Origin: Deltaproteobacteria bacterium
GTDB taxonomy: Bacteria; SAR324; NAC60-12
Direction of reading: 5' to 3'
Length of the DNA stretch: 12,460 nucleotides
NCBI GenBank assembly: GCA_002730365.1
Contig: PBZZ01000095.1
Span: 1 to 12,460, forward strand
The notes under the pieces are model-generated. The model saw only the letters and a program-made list of their open reading frames with translations. It was not told the DNA's origin and did not search any database. Shown here piece after piece: positions 5,460 through 12,460 of the stretch. Positions within the stretch are counted from its first letter, which is position 1. The number at the start of each line of letters is the position of its first letter. The position numbers were made by a program, and so were the translations under genes.

Positions 5460-8147
5460 ATGTCCCAGTCAGCCAGCGAAACTCCGATGATGCGCCAGTT
5501 CCATGATGCCAAGCGGCAGCATCCGGACAAGATCCTCTTCTTCCGCATGGGAGACTTCTACGAAATGTTCGGTGATGATGCAGTAAAGGCTGCACCAATC
5601 CTCCAGATTGCGCTGACTTCTCGGAACAAGCAGCAGGAAGGAGCAATTCCAATGTGCGGTGTCCCCTATCGGGCTTATGAGGGCTATCTCAATCGTTTGA
5701 CCGCTGCTGGATACAAGGTTGCTATTTGTGAGCAGACAGAAGATCCGGCCAAAGCCAAGGGTCTGGTCAATCGAGAAATTGTTAGGATTGTTACACCTGG
5801 AACCACAGTCTCCCCCGAACTTCTTCCCCCTGACGACAACCACTACCTGGTTTCCTTGCTTTGGCAGGCGCGTCCTGCTGGTGTTGGGCTGGCTAGGGCC
5901 GATCTTTCCACGGGTGAACTGGAAATCACGGAGTTTGAAGAAAGTGAAAAGTTGTTGTGCCTGGACTTTTTGCGTCAGCTACAACCAAGCGAGGTACTTC
6001 TTCCAGAGGCTCGAACCGAGGGTGAAGTTCAGTTTGTGCAGAACGTCCTTCAGCTACTGAAGCAACTGCCGAAGGCTGGGGATCAGGCAGTGACCATTCG
6101 CTCAGCCTACGATTTTGACACGCAGACTGCACGACAGCGACTTCTCGAACATTTTGGCACCCTGAACCTTGCTGGGTTCGGTGTGGAGGATTTGGCACGA
6201 GGTATTCGGGCTGCTGGAGCATTGCTGCAGTATATGGCTGAGACACAACAGTGTAGCTTGTCGCATCTGACTAGTATCCGTCAGCTACGACGCAGTCAGA
6301 CAATGCCACTGGATGAAACAACCATCCGCAACCTGGAGATCTTCGAAACTCCCACCGGACAAAAGTATCATACACTTTTTCACGTGCTCAATCAATGTGT
6401 GACTCCAATGGGAGCACGCCAGTTGCGGCAGTGGCTGCGCTATCCACTATTGGATAAAGAACCTCTGGAAGCTCGCTATGATGCGGTCGAAGAGTTCCAG
6501 AAACAGGGTCGAATACGACAGGAACTACGTCAGCAGTTGTCTCAAGTCCAGGATCTACCAAGAATTGCAGGACGGATTAGTTTGCCGGTGGCAGGCATCA
6601 GTGACTTCCTCGCTTTGCGCAGTTCGTTGGAACCTCTGCAATTGTTACCGGAGTTGTTGGCAACCTTGTCCACCCCATTGCTAGTCGAGGTGGGCGCTTC
6701 CTTTGATCCCCTGAACGACTTACTCACCCTGCTGGCACAGCGGTTGCTGCCAGAGCCTTCTCTGAAATTGGCAGAGGGTGGTTACATCGCCGATGGAGTG
6801 TCAAAGGAGTTGGATGATCTACGGCTCTTGACCATAGATTCCAAAGAGTTTCTCAATCGAATGCTACAACAAGAGCGCGATCGAAGCGGTATTGCCAGTC
6901 TTAAGCTAGGCTTCAACAAGGTGTTTGGCTACTATTTGGAAGTCAGCAATGCTCACAAGAATCGGGTTCCGGGCCATTATCTCCGCAAACAGACTCTGAC
7001 TAATGGGGAACGCTATATCACGCAGGATCTCAAGGAGTTTGAAGAGAAAATTCTCAGTGCAGAAGAACGTAGTGTGGAGTTGGAACAAGCACTGTTTGCG
7101 GAGCTAAGGCAGGAGGTTCTGCAACAACTTGGACGTCTTCAGGAAAGTGCTCACAAATTAGCTATTTTGGATGTTCTGGCTGGTTGGGCGGAACTAGCTT
7201 TGGCTGCTAACTATGTGCGGCCCTTCCTGCTGGAAGCTGGACATTCGAGAAAGCTGCGTTTGCAAGCTTCTCGGCATCCAGTGATTGAGCAACTGGATCT
7301 GGGCGAACCTTTCGTTCCAAATGACATTGACTTGGAGGAAGAGAAGCGACAGGCTCTGCTGATTACCGGCCCCAACATGGCTGGTAAGTCGACATTCATG
7401 CGTCAGGTTGCTCTGAACGTGTTGATGGCCCAAACTGGCTGTTTTGTAGCGGCCGCTTCTGCTGAAATGACGCTAGTAGATCGAGTATTTACCCGGGTTG
7501 GGGCTTCTGACAACCTGAGTCAGGGGCAAAGTACCTTCATGGTGGAAATGAACGAGGCAGCAGCAATTCTCAACAATGCCTCGGAAAACAGCCTGATTGT
7601 ATTGGATGAGATTGGGCGTGGAACGAGCACCTTTGATGGCATCAGCATCGCCTGGGCGATTGTTGAACATCTCCATGAATTGGGCTCACTGACACTCTGC
7701 GCAACGCACTATCATGAACTCACAGAGTTGGCGCAGCAATTGGCCGGAGTTGTGAATGCAAGTGTAAGTGTAGAGGAAGATGGTGAACGCATTGTCTTTT
7801 TGCGAAAGATTAGTCCGGGAGAAGCTGACAAGAGCTACGGGGTGCAGGTTGCTCGGCTGGCTGGTTTGCCACCCTTAGTGATTCAGCGAGCCCAACAGAT
7901 CTTGCAGACTCTTGAGCAGGCCCACACTTTGGGGCATGTGGTTCAAGAAGTTCCGCCCGCGTATGATAATCCAATTATACATCAGGAGGCAGCAACGCAA
8001 GAAACTTGCAACAGCTCCCAACTGCAACTTTCATTGTTTGCTGAAAATTCCTGGTTAGTTGAGGAATTACGAGCGCTCAATTTATCGCAAACCACTCCGC
8101 TGGAGGCACTAAATCTACTGCATACGTTGCAGCAGCGCCTGCAGTGA
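5460..8147 (+). CDS. mutS: DNA mismatch repair protein MutS
   Basis: MutS recognises mismatches as a sliding clamp and recruits MutL. The 895-residue product has the mismatch-binding domain at the N-terminus (FFRMGDFYEMF at 27-37, with the Phe-X-Glu wedge FYE at 33-35). Next come the connector domain, the core/clamp region with FNKVFGYYLEVSNAH, and the ABC-type ATPase. Walker A GPNMAGKST is at 637-645, Walker B LIVLDE at 712-717, followed by GRGTSTFDG and CATHYHEL. A C-terminal tail (LNLSQTTPLEALNLLHTLQQRL) matches the usual dimerisation segment. All key residues are present and the length is normal. I chose the ATG at 5460; a TTG two codons earlier is also open, and neither has an obvious ribosome site. 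MutL is not in the window. It starts a plus-strand run with coaD 32 bases downstream. Confidence 0.98.
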   Translation: MSQSASETPMMRQFHDAKRQHPDKILFFRMGDFYEMFGDDAVKAAPILQIALTSRNKQQEGAIPMCGVPYRAYEGYLNRLTAAGYKVAICEQTEDPAKAKGLVNREIVRIVTPGTTVSPELLPPDDNHYLVSLLWQARPAGVGLARADLSTGELEITEFEESEKLLCLDFLRQLQPSEVLLPEARTEGEVQFVQNVLQLLKQLPKAGDQAVTIRSAYDFDTQTARQRLLEHFGTLNLAGFGVEDLARGIRAAGALLQYMAETQQCSLSHLTSIRQLRRSQTMPLDETTIRNLEIFETPTGQKYHTLFHVLNQCVTPMGARQLRQWLRYPLLDKEPLEARYDAVEEFQKQGRIRQELRQQLSQVQDLPRIAGRISLPVAGISDFLALRSSLEPLQLLPELLATLSTPLLVEVGASFDPLNDLLTLLAQRLLPEPSLKLAEGGYIADGVSKELDDLRLLTIDSKEFLNRMLQQERDRSGIASLKLGFNKVFGYYLEVSNAHKNRVPGHYLRKQTLTNGERYITQDLKEFEEKILSAEERSVELEQALFAELRQEVLQQLGRLQESAHKLAILDVLAGWAELALAANYVRPFLLEAGHSRKLRLQASRHPVIEQLDLGEPFVPNDIDLEEEKRQALLITGPNMAGKSTFMRQVALNVLMAQTGCFVAAASAEMTLVDRVFTRVGASDNLSQGQSTFMVEMNEAAAILNNASENSLIVLDEIGRGTSTFDGISIAWAIVEHLHELGSLTLCATHYHELTELAQQLAGVVNASVSVEEDGERIVFLRKISPGEADKSYGVQVARLAGLPPLVIQRAQQILQTLEQAHTLGHVVQEVPPAYDNPIIHQEAATQETCNSSQLQLSLFAENSWLVEELRALNLSQTTPLEALNLLHTLQQRLQ

Positions 8148-8179
8148 TTCCTTTTCCTTGTTCTTCGGAGAAGCGCTCC

Positions 8180-8698
8180 ATGGCCCCAACCCGTGTGGCT
8201 ATTTACCCGACCAGTTCTAATCCTCCGACCCTCGGACACGCGGATATCGTCACGCGTGCTGCCCGGCACTTTGAGTACGTCTACTGGGCGGCTGCCGTAA
8301 ACCCAGAGAAGGAGTACCTCTTTACTCAGGAAGAACGCAAGGAGATGATGCAGGCGTATGTAGATCATCTACCTGGCTTAGAGAACGTGAGCGTTGATGC
8401 CTATCAGGGTCCCACTGTGCGCTATGCACAGAGTAGAGGTGCGAGTGTGCTCATCAAGGGATTACGCAGTACAAACGATTTTCATGGAGAGCTGCAGCAG
8501 GCGATTGGTAATTTGGGGATTGACCCTCAACTGGAAACCTTCTGCTTGTTTGGTCGGCCGGATCTATTTGTGGTTAGTTCCACTCTAGTGAGGGAGGTGG
8601 CTTTGTTGGGTGAACGGATTGATTCCTATGTTATCCCTCCGGTAGCAGAACAGATCTATACAATTCTGAAAAATCAGGGACTGCTACCTGGCAAGTAA
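8180..8698 (+). CDS. coaD: Phosphopantetheine adenylyltransferase-like protein (CoaD)
   Basis: CoaD transfers AMP from ATP to 4'-phosphopantetheine, the penultimate step of coenzyme A synthesis. The 172-residue product aligns along its whole length with the family: TLGH motif at 17-20, NPEKEYLFTQEER with the catalytic-region Lys44, GLR at 94-96 with ND-F downstream, and SSTLVRE near 133-139. The start ATG at 8180 has GGAG 9 bases upstream; an earlier in-frame GTG overlaps the mutS stop. The first motif is unusual: YPTSSNPPTLGH where the family has YPGTFDPxTxGH, so the substrate-binding Thr becomes Ser12 and the usually conserved Asp becomes Asn14. It is most likely a divergent but functional CoaD; a related nucleotidyltransferase with altered substrate is possible. 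Confidence 0.85.
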   Translation: MAPTRVAIYPTSSNPPTLGHADIVTRAARHFEYVYWAAAVNPEKEYLFTQEERKEMMQAYVDHLPGLENVSVDAYQGPTVRYAQSRGASVLIKGLRSTNDFHGELQQAIGNLGIDPQLETFCLFGRPDLFVVSSTLVREVALLGERIDSYVIPPVAEQIYTILKNQGLLPGK

Positions 8699-8749
8699 TT
8701 TTGGATTCCTCACCCAGGATGGGCGGGATGTTAGGAAAGGATTTTCGTA

Positions 8750-9688
8750 GTGGATACGATCAATTTGGAAGCGTCACCACGCTTACGTGGGCGATTTGAC
8801 TGGTTTTTCCTCGTACTGGCGCTGCTCGGTGGTGTAGCTTTGGCGACAGCTGAATTCGTCGATCCTACGGTATTTAGCCCACTGACACCACCGGAGGGAA
8901 TACACAACTGGTTAGGGTTGCCAGGTGCACTGATTGGAGGGTCACTGCTGGAAATCTTTGGCCCACCGACTCCTTTACTGTTTTGGTTTCTAATCCCCCT
9001 GAGCAGACCACATTGGCATCGCTTTTCTTTGCTCAGCGGATGGTATCATGCCCTGTTGCTCTGCTGGCTCCTTTCCATTTTGCATGTGTTGGTGTTGACA
9101 CTGGAACACAACACCGTCCCATTTCAAGGGCTCTGGAGTTACGGTTATCTCGGGTTGTTGGGTTCACAGTGGATCTTGCAACATCTGCCTCACCAAGAGG
9201 CTGCCACGGTAATTGGTACGGTTTGTTTCTATCTGAGTGTACGTATCTACACTGCTCTGCCTTTCCTGCCAGTCCTTCGAGGTCTTGCATTGCTGACTGT
9301 TGCCGCTTTTGGGTTAGCGCATGGGTTGCCATGGCAAGCAATCCCTAGAGGATTGTACAAAGCTTGGGAACAGTTGAAGCGTAACCTGCGGATCATGGCA
9401 CTGATGCCGGAAACGGTCCCGGTGAAGAAGCCATCAACGTCAACGGTGCAGGAAGTAGAAGAAGATTTCTTGCTGACCGAGAATCCTTCGATGCTGGATC
9501 AATTGGAACGCAAGGATCCGAACAACCTGAACGAAGCAGCCATGCTCTACGAGCAGTGGTTGCAGTATCAGGAGGAAGAAGTTATTGAAATTCCAGTTTT
9601 GACTACTATTCCAAGAAAATTACCCAACCCGGTTGGACTCTCTGTAGGACCCACCACTTTCCCTGAAAAACCCCAACCGTTTCCCTGA
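8750..9688 (+). CDS. FtsK-like N-terminal membrane protein without a motor domain
   Basis: This 312-residue protein has hydrophobic segments at about 16-36, 57-84, 99-118, 131-145 and 153-192, then a cytoplasmic acidic, Pro-containing tail. The stretch HNWLGLPGALIGGSLLEIFG (52-71) closely resembles the start of the FtsK four-helix domain (NWxGPxGAxxADxLxxxFG). The tail (LLTENPSMLDQLERKDP, then LNEAAMLYEQWLQYQEEEVIEI) is reminiscent of the linker leading into the FtsK alpha domain. No Walker A or gamma domain follows: TGA comes at 9686-9688 and trpD starts 18 bases later. The GTG start at 8750 has AGGAAAGG upstream. FtsK anchors at the septum and pumps DNA; without the motor this could be a membrane scaffold, one half of a split gene, or a truncated remnant. 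The family call rests on motif resemblance by eye. Confidence 0.6.
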   Translation: MDTINLEASPRLRGRFDWFFLVLALLGGVALATAEFVDPTVFSPLTPPEGIHNWLGLPGALIGGSLLEIFGPPTPLLFWFLIPLSRPHWHRFSLLSGWYHALLLCWLLSILHVLVLTLEHNTVPFQGLWSYGYLGLLGSQWILQHLPHQEAATVIGTVCFYLSVRIYTALPFLPVLRGLALLTVAAFGLAHGLPWQAIPRGLYKAWEQLKRNLRIMALMPETVPVKKPSTSTVQEVEEDFLLTENPSMLDQLERKDPNNLNEAAMLYEQWLQYQEEEVIEIPVLTTIPRKLPNPVGLSVGPTTFPEKPQPFP

Positions 9689-9706
9689 GTTTGCGGAGTC
9701 CTGTTG

Positions 9707-10720
9707 ATGAAAGAACTGCTAGCGAAGTTACTTGAACGAAAGAATCTGAGCCGCGAAGAGGCTCGGGAGATGATTCTCTGGATTATGAGTGAAGAAGCGG
9801 TTCCTTCACAGGCCGCCGCTTTACTTGCCCTGCTCCAGGCCAAAGGTGCAACGATTGATGAGATTGTCGGCGCAGCTCACGCCATGCGAGAGCGCTCCGA
9901 GAAAATTAAGGCTCCAAGTGATGCAATTGATACTTGCAGTACAGGGGGCAATGGCATCAGTACCTTTAATATTTCCACCTGCGCTGCGTTGATTGCTGCT
10001 GCTGGAGGGGCTGTTGTGGCCAAGCACGGAAATCGAAGCAACACGCGGCGTAGCGGTAGTGCAGAAGCCCTACAGGCGCTAGGAGTAAATATTGATTTGG
10101 ATCTTTCGGAGGTTGAAGCTTGCCTACAGGAATTACAACTCTGCTTCTGTTATGCGATTAAGCATCACCCCGCAATGCGATTTGCGGGTCCAATTCGTCG
10201 AGAACTAGGCATACCGACAGTTTTCAACATTCTTGGACCATTAACCAACCCGGCCCAAGCTCAGTGCCAGCTAGTGGGTGTGCCCAACGTAGAATGGACT
10301 TTTCGAATTGCTCAGGTGCTTGCGGAACTTGGGGCAGAACGCGCGCTGGTGGTTCATGGTGCTGACGGTCTCTGCGAGTTAACCACAACGGCCAAAACCC
10401 ATGTTGCAGAGCTTCGAGACGGTAAGGTCGAACTGTATCAACTGGAACCCGAAGAGGTAGGCTTGCCGAAAGGCAATTTGGAAGAGATGCACATTGACAG
10501 TCCAGCAGAGAGTGCCCAAATGATTCGAGAGATTCTCCAAGGAAAAAACCAAGGCACCCCACGACATGTGGCTCTTTACAATGCTGCAGGTGCTCTAGTA
10601 GTCGCAGGAAAGGTTGATGATCTGAGGGATGGTGTGGAGCACGCAACCCAACTGGTGGACTCTGGCAACGCTTGGCAGCGCTTGGAAGAATTAGTCGAGT
10701 TCACAAATCGGGCGGCATAA
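9707..10720 (+). CDS. trpD: Anthranilate phosphoribosyltransferase-like protein (TrpD)
   Basis: TrpD joins anthranilate and PRPP in tryptophan synthesis. The 337-residue product has the usual length and landmarks: KHGNR at 106-110, HHPAMRFAGPIRRELGIPTVFNILGPLTNPA around 153-183, and an N-terminal helical domain. Two motifs differ from the family: the PRPP/metal loop GTGGDG reads STGGNG (78-83), and the metal-binding Asp-Glu pair of GLDE reads GLCE (221-224). The usual SS after KHGNR is also changed (KHGNRSNTRRSGSAE). GGAG precedes both the ATG at 9707 (8 bases) and a TTG at 9704 (5 bases); I chose the ATG. No other trp genes are in the window. It may be a working but divergent TrpD or a member of the family with a shifted activity. 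Confidence 0.85.
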   Translation: MKELLAKLLERKNLSREEAREMILWIMSEEAVPSQAAALLALLQAKGATIDEIVGAAHAMRERSEKIKAPSDAIDTCSTGGNGISTFNISTCAALIAAAGGAVVAKHGNRSNTRRSGSAEALQALGVNIDLDLSEVEACLQELQLCFCYAIKHHPAMRFAGPIRRELGIPTVFNILGPLTNPAQAQCQLVGVPNVEWTFRIAQVLAELGAERALVVHGADGLCELTTTAKTHVAELRDGKVELYQLEPEEVGLPKGNLEEMHIDSPAESAQMIREILQGKNQGTPRHVALYNAAGALVVAGKVDDLRDGVEHATQLVDSGNAWQRLEELVEFTNRAA

Positions 10721-10758
10721 GCTATGAGTTCCTCTCGAACGAGCACCCCATAGCTTTT
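10719..10758 (+). terminator. Candidate terminator after trpD
   Basis: AAGCTATG (10719-10726) pairs perfectly with CATAGCTT (10749-10756). The intervening loop holds a small GTTC/GAAC hairpin. TTTTG follows, with another T-run at 10766-10769. The stem overlaps the trpD stop codon. In the opposite direction no U-tract follows, so it probably serves the mutS-trpD side only. Confidence 0.5.
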
Positions 10759-10770
10759 GTGAAGATTTTA

Positions 10771-11739
10771 TCAGGGAATCAGAACAGTAGATCCTGTTGT
10801 TCGGCGGCCTTCGAGATCAGCGTGAGCCTGCGCAACTTCACGTAAAGGATAGCGTTGATTGATTGAAATCCTGACCTTCCCACTACCAATAGCTCCGAAC
10901 AGTGCCTGGGAACTGTCCAGCAACTCCGCACGAGTAGCAACATAGGAAAAGAGTGTTGGACGCGTGTAGAACAAACTCTTTGGATTGAAGACTCGCAGAT
11001 CCACTGGAGGCACTGGTCCGGAGGATTGACCAAAGCTCACGAACAAACCTCTTGTACTCAGACAGCCGATTGTTCCGTCAAAAGTATCGCGCCCTACTGA
11101 ATCGTAGACTAACCGAACACCCTTCCCATTGGTGATTTCCATCACCTGATCCAAGAAGTTCTCTTGCTCATAATTGATTACGAAGTCACATCCGTTATCT
11201 CGAGCCAAAGATTCCTTGGTGGGTGAACTGACTGTACCAATCACCGTACAACCTAAGGCTTTTGCCCACTGACAGGCAATCAGGCCCGTTCCTCCAGCAG
11301 CAGCGTGAAAGAGAATCACATCATCTGCCTGAACTCTTCCAATACGACGTAGCAGATATTCTGCGGTCATCCCTTTCAGCATGGAGGCTGCGGCGACTTC
11401 ATCTTCCACATCATCTGGAATAGAAACCACCAGATTTGACACAATCTGGGAGACTTCACTGTAAGCGCTGGTCCCACCGACATAGACAACCCGGTCTCCT
11501 TTCTTGAATTCCTTGACTGCACTACCAACCTCTTCGACAACACCAGCAGCTTCCTTACCTAGTCCACAGGGTGGGTTGAGAGGATAGAGACCGCTTCGCT
11601 GATAGGTTTCAATGAAGTTCAGGCCAATGGCTGTGTGGCGAATGCGGATTTCTTCGGAACCAAGTTCAGGTAGGTCAACGGACTCCCAGCGCATGACTTC
11701 TGGACCTCCCTGTTCGTAAATACGAATCGCGTTTGGCAT
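10771..11739 (-). CDS. NADPH:quinone oxidoreductase, zinc-independent MDR family
   Basis: This 322-residue protein belongs to the quinone oxidoreductase branch of the medium-chain dehydrogenase/reductase superfamily, which reduces quinones or related enones with NADPH in the cytoplasm. The N-terminal catalytic domain contains HTAIGLNFIETYQRSGLYP and GKEAAGVVEEVGSAV. The Rossmann nucleotide site AAAGGTG is at 146-152, followed by LIACQWAKALGCTVIGTVSS. The C-terminus ends in HADLEGRRTTGSTVLIP, typical of QOR. The structural-zinc cysteines of alcohol dehydrogenases are absent. The ATG at 11739 follows GAGGAG. It is a single gene converging on trpD, with a good upstream promoter of its own. The exact substrate is unknown. 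Confidence 0.93.
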   Translation of the reverse strand: MPNAIRIYEQGGPEVMRWESVDLPELGSEEIRIRHTAIGLNFIETYQRSGLYPLNPPCGLGKEAAGVVEEVGSAVKEFKKGDRVVYVGGTSAYSEVSQIVSNLVVSIPDDVEDEVAAASMLKGMTAEYLLRRIGRVQADDVILFHAAAGGTGLIACQWAKALGCTVIGTVSSPTKESLARDNGCDFVINYEQENFLDQVMEITNGKGVRLVYDSVGRDTFDGTIGCLSTRGLFVSFGQSSGPVPPVDLRVFNPKSLFYTRPTLFSYVATRAELLDSSQALFGAIGSGKVRISINQRYPLREVAQAHADLEGRRTTGSTVLIP

Positions 11740-11777
11740 GATCTCCTCAAGAATGATGGGTTACAATGAGTCCCTTG

Positions 11778-11805
11778 AGAATAACGATCAGAGATTTTCT
11801 GGCAA
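11778..11805 (-). promoter_or_regulatory. Candidate sigma-70 promoter of the quinone oxidoreductase gene
   Basis: TTGCCA (11800-11805, 5 of 6) and TATTCT (11778-11783, 4 of 6) are 16 bases apart on the minus strand and would give a leader of about 30 bases before the ATG at 11739. A perfect 10-bp palindrome AACAATTGTT lies further upstream at 11851-11860 and might be a regulator site. Otherwise the 216-base spacer 11740-11955 shows nothing gene-like. Confidence 0.45.
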
Positions 11806-11955
11806 GTGGGAAACTTACATGTTGTCCGAAAGTTTTATTGTAGTTGTTTGAACAATTGTTTGGCTCCGGCTTGAACAGCTGGAGAGATTACAAAAGGCTG
11901 ATGGATTTGCTCGACTTCAATCAGCTAGCATTCTCGTTTGGTTTTGCAAAACGCA

Positions 11956-12460
11956 TCATCGGTTTGTCGAAGTAACCTCTGAACCCCTTTGGTTTTGATG
12001 AGGAGCTGACCATTTGTAAACAATTAAAGCGGATTGGTAATTTGCAGGGGCAAACTCACTTTGAGTGTATCCATAGTCTACTGACTGCGAATCCTGTACA
12101 CGAACTACTGAATAACCCAACCACAAACGGTTCGTTAGTTCTAGAATCAGATTTGTGCCGTAGGTGGTCATATCGGAATAAGCCTGTTGCTCTTCGAAAT
12201 TTTTTGACACCGTCTGTCCCTGTTGCAGGGCTACACTGAAGTGCGTTTGGCCAATTCCGTAGGACACAAAGAATTGTAGGTGTACAAAGTTAAATAGATC
12301 CCAATTCCAGCCGAGATGGTAATGTAAATTGATTATTTTAAATCTAGGCTCGTGTGAAATGCCCCTATCGTCAATTCCCGTTCCTGAAAGTTCTAATTGG
12401 AGTAGTTGCAACCCATCAAAAAAACCTGATTTCTCTCTATCTTGCCAAAACATGATTTCG
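11956..12460 (-). CDS. Probable outer-membrane beta-barrel protein, C-terminal part
   Basis: The frame is open to the right edge, so the N-terminus and true start are outside the window; the ATG at 12453 has no ribosome site and is probably internal. The visible 168 codons show repeated strands of about 9-12 residues with alternating polar and aromatic or aliphatic residues, separated by polar turns (FKIINLHYHLGWNWDLF, HLQFFVSYGIGQTHFSVAL, TTYGTNLILELTNRLWLGYSV, NYQSALIVYKW). This pattern is typical of a transmembrane beta-barrel; the barrel would end at YKW and be followed by a short polar tail. I recognise no specific family. A soluble beta-rich protein is the alternative. Confidence 0.5.
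   Translation of the reverse strand, partial: EIMFWQDREKSGFFDGLQLLQLELSGTGIDDRGISHEPRFKIINLHYHLGWNWDLFNFVHLQFFVSYGIGQTHFSVALQQGQTVSKNFEEQQAYSDMTTYGTNLILELTNRLWLGYSVVRVQDSQSVDYGYTQSEFAPANYQSALIVYKWSAPHQNQRGSEVTSTNR

Noticed and set aside
5469..7676. Minus-strand ORFs inside mutS
   Set aside because: They are shadows of a fully conserved plus-strand gene without ribosome sites or recognisable content.
11740..11955. Possible small gene or RNA between the oxidoreductase and the beta-barrel gene
   Set aside because: Apart from a promoter candidate and a 10-bp palindrome I see no ORF with a ribosome site and no stable extended structure.

Overview
The window looks like chromosomal DNA of a free-living Gram-negative bacterium. 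It has standard codon use, Shine-Dalgarno sites, a consensus sigma-70 promoter, proteobacterial-style ribosomal proteins and a probable outer-membrane beta-barrel fragment. A delta-proteobacterial or SAR324-like lineage is only an impression; nothing here fixes the taxonomy. Most of the content is housekeeping. I found no IS element, CRISPR array, phage gene or defence cassette, and no clear new system.

Region 1 (1-1195, minus strand): two permease genes of a CUT1-type (sugar or glycerol-phosphate class) ABC importer. The MalF-like gene is intact. The MalG-like gene overlaps it by ATGA, carries an in-frame TAG at codon 22, and runs off the left edge. No binding-protein gene lies immediately upstream. 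Region 2 (1196-1609): mostly noncoding, with a perfect 7-bp inverted repeat, a possible 49-codon plus-strand gene and the terminator of the ribosomal operon.

Region 3 (1610-5314, minus strand): a translation and secretion operon read from a TTGACA-17-TATTAT promoter: tRNA-Thr(TGT), tRNA-Tyr(GTA), tRNA-Thr(GGT), tRNA-Trp(CCA), secE, nusG, rplK, rplA, rplJ, rplL. A long leader before rplJ resembles the L10 autoregulatory leader. Compared with the common bacterial order, tRNA-Gly and tuf are missing from inside the cluster and rpoBC does not follow rplL.

Region 4 (5460-10720, plus strand), divergent from region 3: mutS, coaD, a membrane protein resembling the N-terminal part of FtsK without its motor, and trpD. 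They are closely spaced and probably co-transcribed. CoaD and TrpD both depart from their families at normally conserved active-site positions.

Region 5 (10771-12460, minus strand): a zinc-independent quinone oxidoreductase, convergent with trpD, then the 3' part of a probable beta-barrel protein that enters from the right edge.

The points most worth a second look are the motorless FtsK-like protein, the substituted TrpD motifs, the amber codon in the MalG-like gene, the separation of rplL from rpoBC, and the small ORF behind the inverted repeat.
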